This document shows, piece by piece, positions 19,261-27,067 of a DNA stretch of 64,000 bases. Numbering within the stretch: the first letter of the stretch is position 1; each line of letters begins with the position of its first letter. Location: positions 1 through 64,000 of the forward strand of contig CAZEAU010000004.1 of NCBI GenBank assembly GCA_964510515.1, read 5' to 3'. Under the pieces are notes generated by a model that did no database searches, had not been told where the DNA came from, and was given only the letters and a program-made list of their open reading frames with translations. The DNA comes from SURF-21 sp964510515. GTDB lineage: Bacteria > Actinomycetota > Geothermincolia > Geothermincolales > RBG-13-55-18. Both the position numbers and the translations under genes were made by a program.

Positions 19261-19779
19261 TTATTCCGCCGCGCATTCCCGGTAGCCCAGGACCTGGCTA
19301 CCCCCGGTTATCTGACCCCGGTAGTTGAAATACATGGCGCGTTCGCAGAGGAAGGGGGGGCTTTCTGGTAATACCTGCACGGCAACCGAAACGTCTCCGG
19401 AATAACCGTAATAGGAAGCGATATCATTAATGCTCACGCTAAATCTCTGACCGGGCTGAATGGGCGGAGTAACGTAAGCACCGATGAAGTCGTCGTTTCC
19501 ATACATCCTTATCTCCGGCTTCACTGAATATCCGCTTCCACCCTCAGCGGTAGCAGGATTAAATATGAGAATCCATTCCTCAAAACCCGGACCCGTGTAG
19601 CCCTCGGCAAAATACCATCTCCTGGCCCCCACCCCATCCGCGCCGTACGCCTCCGCGACATCGGGCCCAAGCACGCCCCACAGGGCCATCGCCCCCAGGA
19701 CGCATCCTGATATGAGCAGCGCGGACACCGCTCCCGCCAACAGCACCTTCCCTGGACTGAGCACCATCACCTGCATCAT
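19261..19779 (-). CDS. Secreted protein with one WYFAEG repeat
   Basis: About 172 residues from ATG 19779 (or 19776), chosen for the upstream AAAGGAGAGGC. A membrane-signal helix (about residues 8-32, ending VLGPDVAEAYG) is followed by a single copy of the repeat seen in the adjacent protein: WYFAEGYTGPGFEEWILIFNP ... VSINDIASYYGYSGDVSVAVQV ... CERAMYFNYRG. The two share no large overlap at DNA level, so duplication is old. Gene order (single-repeat gene first, four-repeat gene next, 3 bp gap) indicates an operon, so both may be made together at the cell surface. Confidence 0.75.
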   Translation of the reverse strand: MMQVMVLSPGKVLLAGAVSALLISGCVLGAMALWGVLGPDVAEAYGADGVGARRWYFAEGYTGPGFEEWILIFNPATAEGGSGYSVKPEIRMYGNDDFIGAYVTPPIQPGQRFSVSINDIASYYGYSGDVSVAVQVLPESPPFLCERAMYFNYRGQITGGSQVLGYRECAAE

Positions 19780-19843
19780 GCCTCTCCTTTCCGCCCACGG
19801 GGGCGTTTGCAACGCGGCGCACAAGCCGCGCGCTCGGCTCAAC

Positions 19844-21286
19844 TCAATAGAGGGTCACGTAGAGCGTGGTCCTCGCGCTGTGGCCGCCGTCGTCGGTCAC
19901 CGTGAGGGTGACGGGGACGGCGGCGGGTATGAGGTTGCTCTCGAATACGTGGTACAGGCACCTGCCGCTGCCGCCGCAGCTCCAGGCGAAGGAGACGATA
20001 CGGCCGTCGGGGTCGTAGCTGGCGGAGGCATCCAGGTATACTCGCAGGGGCGACTGGCCTTCGCTCGGAGTGAGGACAAAGGAAGCAACCGGGGGCTGGG
20101 GGCTGGGCTCGGTGCAGGGGTCGGCGGGCTGGGCGCTCTCTCCGGGTCCGTGCGCGGCCTCCTCGCCCTCGCCCGCGGGCGACGCCTGCCGGCGCGCCTT
20201 CTCCACCACCGGCACCCCCGCACTCTCCGCCTCCGGGGCGCCGCCCTCGACGGCCTGCGCGGCTCCGGTTACGTCCCGCGCTTCCCGCAAGGCCTCCCTG
20301 GCGCCGTCCTCTCCCGCCAGGGAGCCTCCCCCCCGGCCGAGGGCCGGGGCCCTATCCCCACCCACGGTGGCCAGGTAAGCGGCGGCCGCGCCGCACAGCA
20401 CGGCCAGGACGAGCAGCGCTCCCAGGATGATGCCGACGACCCGGCGCCGCGACGAGGACATGTCCTCGTGAGGCACCCTCCCCGCCCCGGCACCTTCCCG
20501 CCCTATCCGCCTGCGCGCGGCATCTTCGGCACATAACCCCGCCCGCAAGCGCGAGATGGTCGCCTCCAGTTCTTGCGCAACCTGCGCGGCGGACGCCGCC
20601 TCCTGCCCGCTTCCTGCCGCGCAGCAGCGTCCGGCCAGCCAGCGCACGGCCGCTTCCTCCCCGGCCTCCGCGGCATCTGCCGCCCGCCCCAGCAGCTCTT
20701 CCATGAGCTTGCCGACGGCATAGAGGTCGGCCTCGCTCCCCGGGGCGCGGCCGTCCATCACCTCGGGGCTGAAGTAAGAGAAGTCCGGCACGGCCATGAG
20801 CTCCAGCAAGGGATGAAAGAACTCCCCCCGCAAGGCGGCGTCCTTGAGGGTCACCTCTCCCCGCGGGCGGTAGAAGACGTTGCGGGTGCCGATGAAGAGG
20901 TGACAGAAACCGGCGGCGTGAAGCCCTTCCAGTATGCGCAGGAGCCCGCGGCCTATCCGCAGTATCTCCCCGCAGCTCAGCGGAGCCCCCATGCGCAGGT
21001 AGTTCTCCAGCGAAGGCTCCCCCAATTCGGGGAAGGCGAGATAGTATCCCTCCTCCCCCTCGAGGATTCCCCCCTCGAGGGGGAGGAGAAGCCCGGATAC
21101 TTCCGCCTCGCGCAGCATGTTGATGGCCTTGAGGTACTCCACCCCCATGCCTTCCCGCCCCTCGCCCACCTTGACCACGGCCCTGCAGCCCGACAGGGTG
21201 TCCTCCGCGAAATGAGTGAAGGACACGCCGTTGTTGCCGCGCGTTTTGAGAAGAGCGTATTTGTCGGCGATGATGTCTCCGCCCAT
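19844..21286 (-). CDS. Transmembrane Ser/Thr pseudokinase with extracellular PKD domain
   Basis: About 480 residues from ATG 21286 (AGAGGGCAG before it; ATG 21301 or 21316 are alternatives). The N-terminal 240 residues have a protein-kinase fold: the ATP-site lysine is kept (CRAVVKVGE, Lys39), but the catalytic HRD is HLF (residues 129-131, GFCHLFIGTRNV), so the proton-accepting Asp is missing, and DFG is reduced to DAA (149-151). A transmembrane helix (VVGIILGALLVLAVLCGAAAA) and a low-complexity linker lead to a C-terminal PKD-type domain (ASASYDPDGRIVSFAW). Likely a membrane scaffold or sensor, not a kinase. Confidence 0.8.
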   Translation of the reverse strand: MGGDIIADKYALLKTRGNNGVSFTHFAEDTLSGCRAVVKVGEGREGMGVEYLKAINMLREAEVSGLLLPLEGGILEGEEGYYLAFPELGEPSLENYLRMGAPLSCGEILRIGRGLLRILEGLHAAGFCHLFIGTRNVFYRPRGEVTLKDAALRGEFFHPLLELMAVPDFSYFSPEVMDGRAPGSEADLYAVGKLMEELLGRAADAAEAGEEAAVRWLAGRCCAAGSGQEAASAAQVAQELEATISRLRAGLCAEDAARRRIGREGAGAGRVPHEDMSSSRRRVVGIILGALLVLAVLCGAAAAYLATVGGDRAPALGRGGGSLAGEDGAREALREARDVTGAAQAVEGGAPEAESAGVPVVEKARRQASPAGEGEEAAHGPGESAQPADPCTEPSPQPPVASFVLTPSEGQSPLRVYLDASASYDPDGRIVSFAWSCGGSGRCLYHVFESNLIPAAVPVTLTVTDDGGHSARTTLYVTLY

Positions 21287-21419
21287 CTGCCCTCTATCCA
21301 TCGCCCGCCAAGCCAACCCATTTTGCCCAAAACGGAATAAGCCCGCCTAGAATAGCAAAGATTTTATAGATAGTCAATATGATAATTTGTAGCATGAGTT
21401 GGTGATCACGGCGGCGTCG

Positions 21420-21553
21420 AGCGTGGGCGCAAATACCCACGCTATCGGGGCGCCGCCTCAAGGCACTCCGCGCTGCCGCCGGCGCACGCCGCAACCGCGC
21501 GGGAGCGGCGGGGTTATGCGGTTGCGTGCCGGCGCCGCCCGTGCGCACGGGCG
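21420..21553. other. Structured GC-rich intergenic region with three inverted repeats
   Basis: Between the pseudokinase and the histidine kinase there are AGCGTGGG-8-CCCACGCT (21420-21443), a long imperfect hairpin GCCGGC..ACG..GCAACCGC / GCGGTTGCGTGCCGGC (about 21476-21535), and an 18-bp perfect palindrome CGCCCGTGCGCACGGGCG (21536-21553) just past the end of the histidine kinase. The last may help end its transcript; there is no T-tract. The flanking gap 21287-21419 is AT-rich and may hold the pseudokinase promoter. Confidence 0.5.
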
Positions 21554-21567
21554 GGGATGCCCGCGCG

Positions 21568-23658
21568 TCAAGGCAGGGTGAAGCGGAAGACCGAGCCGCC
21601 GCCGGGGTTGTGCTCGTGCCAGATGCGGCCCCCGTGCGCCTCCACTATCTCCCTGGCGATATACAGCCCCAGGCCCATGCCGCGGGTGGTATGGTGCAGG
21701 GCTTCCTCCACCTGATAGAAACGCTCGAAGATGAGCTCGCGGTCCTTCTCGGGCACCCCCGTCCCGCGGTCGCTCACCGACAGCACGGCCTCGCCGCCCC
21801 TCTCCACGGCGGCCACCGCGACCTCGGAGCCGGCGGGGGAGTGGGCCGCGGCGTTGTCCAGAAGGATCACCAGCACCCTCATAAGCTTTTCCGCGTCCAC
21901 CTCGCGGGGGCGCAAGGCGGCGGGGAAGTCCGCGGCGATATCGTGTACGCAGCCCTTGTCCGCCATCTCCCTGACGGCTTGCCGCAGCAGGGGCTCCAGG
22001 GGCTGCGCCTTGCGCTGCAGGGCGAAACGCCCTCTCTCGATGCGGGCGGTGTCCAGCAGCTTCCGGATAAGCATGCCCATGCGGTCCGCCCCTTGGGAGA
22101 TGACATCCAGATATTCCCGGCGCATCTTCTCGTCCAGGCGGTCGCCGTGCCTGCTCAAGGTGAGGGCGTAGCCCTTCATGAGGGTGATGGGGTGCCGCAG
22201 CTCGTGGCTGGCCACGTCCACGAAGTCCTTCAGGCTCTGTTCCTGCTCCAGGCGCTCCTCCTCCACCGCGATGGCGCGAGCCAGCATGCCCATTATCTCC
22301 ACGTCCTCGTGGGAGTAGGCGCGCGGCTCCGTATCGTAGTAGCAGATGCACCCCATCACGTCCTCCCCGAGCCTCACCGGGCAAGCCAGCAGGGAACGGA
22401 AGCCGAAGCTCTCCGCCAGGGAGTCCGCGCCGCCGTGCCCCCCCTCCGCCAGGTCGGCGACGAGCAGCGGCCCCTCCTCCTCTCCGGAGATGATGCGGCA
22501 AGGGGCGTAGCCCCGCGGGTCGCGGGCCACGATGAAGCCCTCCAGCCCCGCGGCGGTGGAGAGGATGTGGAGCCTGCCCTTCTCCATGCGGCAGTAAGCG
22601 GCGAAGGTCCCCCCCAGCATGTCGCGGCAGGCTTCCACGACCTTCTCCATGTTTTCGAAGAAATCGGAGCCCAGGCTGAGGAAAAGGCGGTTTAGCCTCT
22701 CCAGCCTGCGCCGGGCCTGCCTGCGCTCGGTGACGTCGCGCGAGACCCCGAGCAGCCCGCTGGGCCTTCCCGCCTCGTCCTTGAGCAGGCGCACGGTCAG
22801 CTCCGCCCACGCCGTGGAGCCGTCCTTGCGGTACTGTTCCACCTCCAGGGTCCACACCGTGTCCAGGTCCAGCTCTCCGGCCCGGTATCTCTCCATGGTC
22901 TCGACCACCATATCCCAGACCACCCGCTTGGAGTGCGGCGCGAGGCGCTTCTCCACCGTGCCCGCGGCGGCCTCCTCCTCGGTGAAGCCGGTGACCCGTT
23001 CCACGGAGGGGCTGACGTAGGTGAATCTCAGCTTGAGGTCGGTGGTCCAGATAACATCGGCGACATTCTGCGCCAGCAGGCGGTAGCCCGCCTCGCTCCT
23101 GCGCAGCTCTTCCTCCATGCCGGCGCGGAAGGCTATCTCCCGCTTGAGGCGTTCGTTGCTGCTCTCCAGCTCACGCGTGCGTTCGACCACCAGCTCCTCC
23201 AGGTGTTCACGGTGCCGCTGGAGGTCCTCCTGCATGGCCTTCTGCCTGCTGATGTCGCGGGAGTTGACGACGATGAAGGGCGCCTCTCCGGGGCCGCCAT
23301 CGACCACTTTGGCCCTGCTCTCCAGGGCACGCCAGGAGCCGTCCTTGCAGCGGAAGCGGAACTCGGCCGTTGCCTCGTCGCCGGGCTTTCTGAGCAGCCG
23401 GCTGAAAGTCCCGCCCGCCGCATGAAAATCGTCGGGATGGATGTAATCGGCCGGGCTCTTGCCCAGCAGGTCGCTCTCGCCGTAGCCAAGCATCTTCCGG
23501 GTGGAGGGGGAATAATAGAGGTAGTGAAAATCCAGATCGAGGATGGTGATTATATCCAGGCTGTTCTCGACCAGGGCCCTGAAATGCTCCCGCTGCAGTC
23601 TCAGCGCATTTTCCACCTTACTCCGCTCCGCTCCCGCCCCGGCCTCGGTACCCGGCAC
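21568..23658 (-). CDS. PAS-PAS-GAF sensor histidine kinase
   Basis: 696 residues from GTG 23658. PAS1 (about 24-145, YIHPDDFHAAG), coiled coil, PAS2 (about 190-310, ends GVSRDVTERRQARRR), GAF (about 325-465), HisKA with the phosphorylated His in ASHELRHPITLMK, and an HATPase domain with N box DNAAAHSP, G1 DRGTGVP and G2 GMGLGLYIA. No transmembrane helix is evident, so it probably senses a cytoplasmic ligand or redox state. No response regulator is adjacent, hence an orphan kinase. The double-PAS protein at 14.5 kb resembles its front end. Confidence 0.92.
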   Translation of the reverse strand: MPGTEAGAGAERSKVENALRLQREHFRALVENSLDIITILDLDFHYLYYSPSTRKMLGYGESDLLGKSPADYIHPDDFHAAGGTFSRLLRKPGDEATAEFRFRCKDGSWRALESRAKVVDGGPGEAPFIVVNSRDISRQKAMQEDLQRHREHLEELVVERTRELESSNERLKREIAFRAGMEEELRRSEAGYRLLAQNVADVIWTTDLKLRFTYVSPSVERVTGFTEEEAAAGTVEKRLAPHSKRVVWDMVVETMERYRAGELDLDTVWTLEVEQYRKDGSTAWAELTVRLLKDEAGRPSGLLGVSRDVTERRQARRRLERLNRLFLSLGSDFFENMEKVVEACRDMLGGTFAAYCRMEKGRLHILSTAAGLEGFIVARDPRGYAPCRIISGEEEGPLLVADLAEGGHGGADSLAESFGFRSLLACPVRLGEDVMGCICYYDTEPRAYSHEDVEIMGMLARAIAVEEERLEQEQSLKDFVDVASHELRHPITLMKGYALTLSRHGDRLDEKMRREYLDVISQGADRMGMLIRKLLDTARIERGRFALQRKAQPLEPLLRQAVREMADKGCVHDIAADFPAALRPREVDAEKLMRVLVILLDNAAAHSPAGSEVAVAAVERGGEAVLSVSDRGTGVPEKDRELIFERFYQVEEALHHTTRGMGLGLYIAREIVEAHGGRIWHEHNPGGGSVFRFTLP

Positions 23659-23849
23659 GCATGCCGCCTCTTCTCCTTTGCCCGCGCCTCTTCTCCCGGC
23701 GGGCCCGGCAAGCCCCGCGCGAAAAGAGGCCCAATTATTTGTCGGTAGCCGCGCGGCATAACTTCAGGCCCGCCTCCCAGCGCGCACGGCGGCGTCGAGC
23801 TCGACCTGCGGGGACGTCGCGCCCGGCTCTCGGACCGGCGCGGTCTCCC

Positions 23850-24791
23850 TCAGATGGGCTCGAAGGTCCCGGCGCTCTCCAGGTATGCGAGCATGCCCAG
23901 ATAGCGCCCGTCCCTCTTCTCCACTATCTCCGCCTCGCTGCGTCCCCCGTAGTCGTATATGCCCCGCGAGGTCTTGGCCCCCAACTCCCCCCGCTCCACC
24001 TTCTCGGCGATCAAGGGGATGTTTACGCCGAAGCTGCCGGCGATATCGGCCACCAGGTCCAGCCCGCTGAAGTCCAGGGTCTGCACCACTCCCACGACGG
24101 GCAGGCGGATGCCCAGGCTGTACTTCACCGCCCGGTCGATATCCTCCGGGGTCGCGAGCCCGCTTCCCAGCAGCTCGAATACGGCCAGGGATATCATGTT
24201 CTGTATCTTGTTGACGATGAAGGAACGGGTGAAGCCGCCCAGGACCACCGGCTCCTTGCCCAGCCTGCGCATGAGGGCGGCGGTGAAGGCCAGGTTCTCC
24301 GCGGAGGTCAGGGGCCCCGGCACCACCTCCACCAGGGGGATGATGTGGGGAGGCGCGAACCAGTGGGCGATGATCATGCGCTCGGGCCTCTCGGCCTCCA
24401 GCGTCTCGTAGATGTCCAGGCCCGAGGTGTTGCTGGCGATGACCGCGGCGGGCGGGCATACCTTCTCGAGCCGCGCAAAGACCTCCTTCTTCAGCTCCGC
24501 CACCTCCGGCACCGCCTCGGTCACGAAATCCGCCCGCGCGGCCGCATCCTCCAGGTCGGTGGTCAAACGGATGCGGGAAATGGTGTCCGCGACGCTCTCG
24601 CGGCCGATACAGCCGCTGCGAGCCAGCGCCTCCAGGTTCGACTTTATTCTCTCTCCGGCGCTTGCGAGCACTTCGCCATCCACATCGACCAGGCCCACCT
24701 CGATACCCGCCTGGGCGAACACCTGGGCGATGGCATGCCCCATGATCCCGGCACCGATGACCGCAGCCCTCTTCACTTCTCCCGCATGCAT
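23850..24791 (-). CDS. 3-hydroxyacyl-CoA (3-hydroxybutyryl-CoA) dehydrogenase
   Basis: 313 residues from ATG 24791, behind GAGGAGTGAGCAC. Rossmann NAD motif VIGAGIMGHAIA at residues 12-23, catalytic region SNTSGLDI and HWFAPPHIIPLVEVV (active-site His), and the C-terminal 3HCDH domain. It oxidises 3-hydroxyacyl-CoA to 3-oxoacyl-CoA with NAD in butyrate-type metabolism or beta-oxidation. It is one of several scattered acyl-CoA genes (thiolase 62.9 kb, enoyl-CoA hydratase 40.9 kb, 4-hydroxybutyryl-CoA dehydratase 38.8 kb). A TATACT-like -10 lies about 130 bp upstream. Chain-length specificity is not evident. Confidence 0.9.
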   Translation of the reverse strand: MHAGEVKRAAVIGAGIMGHAIAQVFAQAGIEVGLVDVDGEVLASAGERIKSNLEALARSGCIGRESVADTISRIRLTTDLEDAAARADFVTEAVPEVAELKKEVFARLEKVCPPAAVIASNTSGLDIYETLEAERPERMIIAHWFAPPHIIPLVEVVPGPLTSAENLAFTAALMRRLGKEPVVLGGFTRSFIVNKIQNMISLAVFELLGSGLATPEDIDRAVKYSLGIRLPVVGVVQTLDFSGLDLVADIAGSFGVNIPLIAEKVERGELGAKTSRGIYDYGGRSEAEIVEKRDGRYLGMLAYLESAGTFEPI

Positions 24792-25081
24792 GTGCTCACT
24801 CCTCTCGCCGCTCGTGGGCCCCATGCCACGGCCGGGCCGCCCGCGAGCCGCCCCTCCCGTGCGGCGGATCGAAACCCTTGCCCCCAGGCCACGGCAGGAT
24901 GGCCTCTCTCTCCTGCCCTTCAGTATATGTTTTCTCCCCCTCTGCCTTCCCGCCCTCCAGCCCACGGGGCAAGCGCCGCGAGCGCAGCCGGGCGCCGCCG
25001 CTCCCCCGCGAAGGCAGAGGTCGCGGCCAGGCAGAGGTGCAGCTGTTCCCGGTGGACGCCGCCTGCCCGCGGAAGCTGAGG

Positions 25082-25729
25082 TCACGGGCAGGGGAACGAT
25101 TCGAAGCGGTCCTGGCCGGCCTTGCAGATGGGACAGGCCCTGGGGGCGTTTTCCCGCGCGGCCAGGTAGCCGCAGACCCGGCAGCGCCACACCTCCGAGC
25201 GCGGCTCCGCCGGCGGCGGGAATATCTCGAAGCGGTCCTGGCCGGCCTTGCAGATGGGACAGACCCTGGGGGCGTTTTCCCGCGCGGCCAGGTAGCCGCA
25301 GACCCGGCAGCGCCACACCGGGGTCGCGCCTGCCTTTGCGGCACCGCGCGCCGCCGCGCCCGCCTCCGCCCGCGCCCTCTCCAGCTCCTCGGGGTCAGGC
25401 CTGCGCTCCGGGATCTGCCCCTTCAGCTCTACCTTCCCTTCCAGGACCTCCTGGGTGACGTAGAGCGCTCAGTAACACTGGTCGTACTCCTCAAGGTCGG
25501 GGTCGCGATAGTCGCAGGGGCAGATGATGTCCAGGTCCTTCTCCCTGATCCCCTCCCCCATGCGGCAGGGGCAGAGCATGTAGCCGTACCTGCCCTGATT
25601 GGTGTGGAGGCCCTCGACGAGCGTGAGGGTGAACTCCCGCTCCGGGTTGAGGTGATAGCCCCCGAACTCGGCATCGGCGTCGAGGCGCCGGAAAAGGCCC
25701 ATTACCTCCCCGGAGTGCTCCGTGCTCAA
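25082..25729 (-). CDS. Selenocysteine ferredoxin:thioredoxin reductase catalytic subunit fused to two rubredoxins
   Basis: Reading through an in-frame TGA at 25469-25471 gives 215 residues. Residues 1-90 are the FTR catalytic (beta) fold with its three pairs: CPC (53-55), CPC (70-72) and C85-Y86-Sec87 followed by ALYV, where homologs have C-x-C-ALYV. In the cyanobacterial enzyme the equivalent Cys87 forms the redox-active disulfide beside the 4Fe-4S cluster, so Sec replaces the active-site residue. A linker leads to two nearly identical rubredoxin-type modules (WRCRVCGY...CPICKAGQDRF). TTG 25729 starts inside the glutaredoxin stop (TTGA) with AAGGAG seven bases upstream. Gene callers would report a truncated FTR and a separate rubredoxin. 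Confidence 0.85.
25101..25193 (-). repeat. 93-bp tandem duplication encoding the rubredoxin module (copy near C-terminus)
   Basis: Matches 25227-25319 over 93 bp with one difference (GGCCC versus GACCC, giving Ala versus Val). The period is 126 bp, 42 codons. Such near-identity at DNA level points to a very recent duplication or ongoing gene conversion. Confidence 0.9.
25227..25319 (-). repeat. 93-bp tandem duplication encoding the rubredoxin module (first copy)
   Basis: Partner of 25101-25193; see that entry for the single mismatch. This copy follows the Ala/Arg/Glu-rich linker that joins it to the FTR domain. Confidence 0.9.
25441..25471 (-). promoter_or_regulatory. Sec UGA codon and candidate SECIS stem-loop of the FTR gene
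   Basis: After UGA (25471-25469) the mRNA can fold CCAGG-AGGU-CCUGG at 25454-25441. The loop shows GGU(C), 20 nt after the UGA, comparable to the fdhA element of this window and to E. coli fdhF (18 nt). The five-pair stem is short, so this is a candidate that needs folding and SelB-binding evidence. Confidence 0.6.
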
Positions 25730-26016
25730 AGCAGCGACTCCTTGTATTTCTCCTCGTTGAAACCGGCGATCACTTCCTCGCCGTCCACGAGGAGGGTGGG
25801 AAATGTCTTGCGCGGATTGTGCGCCTTCACCTTCTCAAATACCTCCTTCTGGGCATCTCCCTCAAGGAGGTCGAGATAGACATAGTGGTACTTCAACTTG
25901 TTCTCTTCCAGAAAAGCCCTCGCCTTGCGACACCAAGCGCAGGTGGAAAGGGCGAAGAGCACCAGTTCATGCCCCCCGTCCTCCCCCTCAACGAGCTCAA
26001 GGTGTTCCTCGTACAT
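25726..26016 (-). CDS. Glutaredoxin-family protein partnered with the FTR
   Basis: 96 residues with a thioredoxin fold: redox motif CAWC at residues 26-29 (STCAWCRKAR), the cis-proline region TFPTLLVDG and the GF..EKY helix. It should exchange thiols with the downstream reductase. ATG 26016 has GGAGAAAGCG upstream. Its stop overlaps the TTG start of the FTR gene, so the two are made in fixed ratio. In this family the CxxC partner of an FTR receives electrons from ferredoxin through the FTR instead of from glutathione; that role is inferred from the coupling. Confidence 0.88.
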   Translation of the reverse strand: MYEEHLELVEGEDGGHELVLFALSTCAWCRKARAFLEENKLKYHYVYLDLLEGDAQKEVFEKVKAHNPRKTFPTLLVDGEEVIAGFNEEKYKESLL

Positions 26017-26085
26017 CGCTTTCTCCTTTTTTTCGCCCCCCTGGTCTCAGTTGCACATTATTCCCGCCGCCTGCGGCGGTAAACA

Positions 26086-26243
26086 TGGGGAGGCCGGAGC
26101 GCGCTCCCGCTGCGCGGCCCCCCGTGCATGAGGGCGTTTCCACGGCCGCTGCATCCGCGTCCCGCGGCGCGCTCCCCACCCGCCCTGCGCACGAGCGCAG
26201 GCGCCCGAAGGCGTCTCCCCGCAAATACCGCCGGAGGCCTCCC
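26086..26243. other. Gene-free stretch with nested inverted repeats
   Basis: The region 26017-26408 has no gene. GGGGAGGCC at 26087 pairs with the complementary CCGGAGGCCTCCCC near 26230-26243, enclosing further repeats (GGAGCGCGC pairs with GCGCGCTCC near 26168-26176). The result is a predicted long, branched hairpin of about 158 nt, with a smaller one CCGCC-TG-CGGCGG just before it. It could be a structured RNA, a palindromic repeat element or the promoter-side remnant of one. Nothing matches a known riboswitch core. Confidence 0.4.
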
Positions 26244-26408
26244 CAAAGCCCGTTATCTTATAGTACTGTTGGGTCAATCTCTCTTTCTATTTAAGTATCA
26301 CCAGTAAAATGGGGGTTCAAATCGACACCCGGTCTGTAGTAGAATCTAGTCAGAATTAAGAGATTGTAATTGACCTATCGGTCGTTTCAAGTTACCAAGG
26401 GGGTAGAG

Positions 26409-26792
26409 ATGAGCGACTTGCAGCACAAGCTGGGTGCCCTGGCCGGCAAGATGGCCAACAACAAGAGCCTTATCTCGGGTGTGGTCTCGGCCATAGACCC
26501 GAAGGTGGTCGCCGAGGTGGTGAACGACAACAAGGACCTCATGATCAAGACCATGTCCCACCTCGACCCGGAGATCCTGGCCGGCATCCTGAACAGCAAC
26601 CCGGATTTCATGGCCAAGGTCATGAGGAACCTGGATGCGAGCGCCATCGCCAAGGCCTTGAACAAGAACCAGCGCTTCGTGACCAGGCTCATCGAGAACA
26701 CGGACCCCAACGTCTTCTCGCGTTCGGTCAACGTGGTCTTCAACAAGATGCGCAAGGCCAGCTACCGTCCCGGCCTGACCATGGACGAGTAG
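26409..26792 (+). CDS. Small protein of four tandem 23-residue helical repeats
   Basis: 127 residues from ATG 26409 behind AAGGGGGTAGAG. Four repeats share the frame xxLDPxxxAxxLNxNxxFxxKx: SAIDPKVVAEVVNDN, SHLDPEILAGILNSN, RNLDASAIAKALNKN and ENTDPNVFSRSVNVV. They should form amphipathic helices. No signal peptide, no enzyme motif, family unknown. It has its own candidate promoter (TTCAAA-18-TAGAAT, about 26316-26345) and a strong terminator, so it is a monocistronic gene. Possibly a structural or protein-binding repeat. Confidence 0.7.
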   Translation: MSDLQHKLGALAGKMANNKSLISGVVSAIDPKVVAEVVNDNKDLMIKTMSHLDPEILAGILNSNPDFMAKVMRNLDASAIAKALNKNQRFVTRLIENTDPNVFSRSVNVVFNKMRKASYRPGLTMDE

Positions 26793-26822
26793 TCCAGCCG
26801 GCCGCGACATCGCCAGGCATGG

Positions 26823-26852
26823 AAACCGCCTTCCCGCTGAAGGCGGTTTTTC
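26823..26852 (+). terminator. Rho-independent terminator after the 23-residue-repeat gene
   Basis: AAACCGCCTTC-CCGCT-GAAGGCGGTTT is a long perfect stem that runs into TTTTT, 31 bp after the stop codon. Confidence 0.88.
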
Positions 26853-27067
26853 ACCCTGTTTAGGGCCGCGGGATTTGTGGTATAAACGTTGTTGAGCGTG
26901 AGGATCTCGGCCATCGGTTTCAGGCCTCCGGTTTGCGCCGGGGGCCCACCTATTGCTTCGCTGTCCGGGACCGGGCGCCTCGCCATCATGTCCCGCGCGC
27001 CATATTCGTCGAGACCCGCCGCCGCCCCGGGGCCCGGGGCAGCGCCGGTGTAGGGGAGGTGACAGGC

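Noticed and set aside
15211..19371. Plus-strand open frame of about 1386 codons opposite the WYFAEG repeat gene
   Set aside because: Antisense shadow of a protein with signal peptide and four clear repeats; its product is repetitive Arg/His/Gly-rich sequence.
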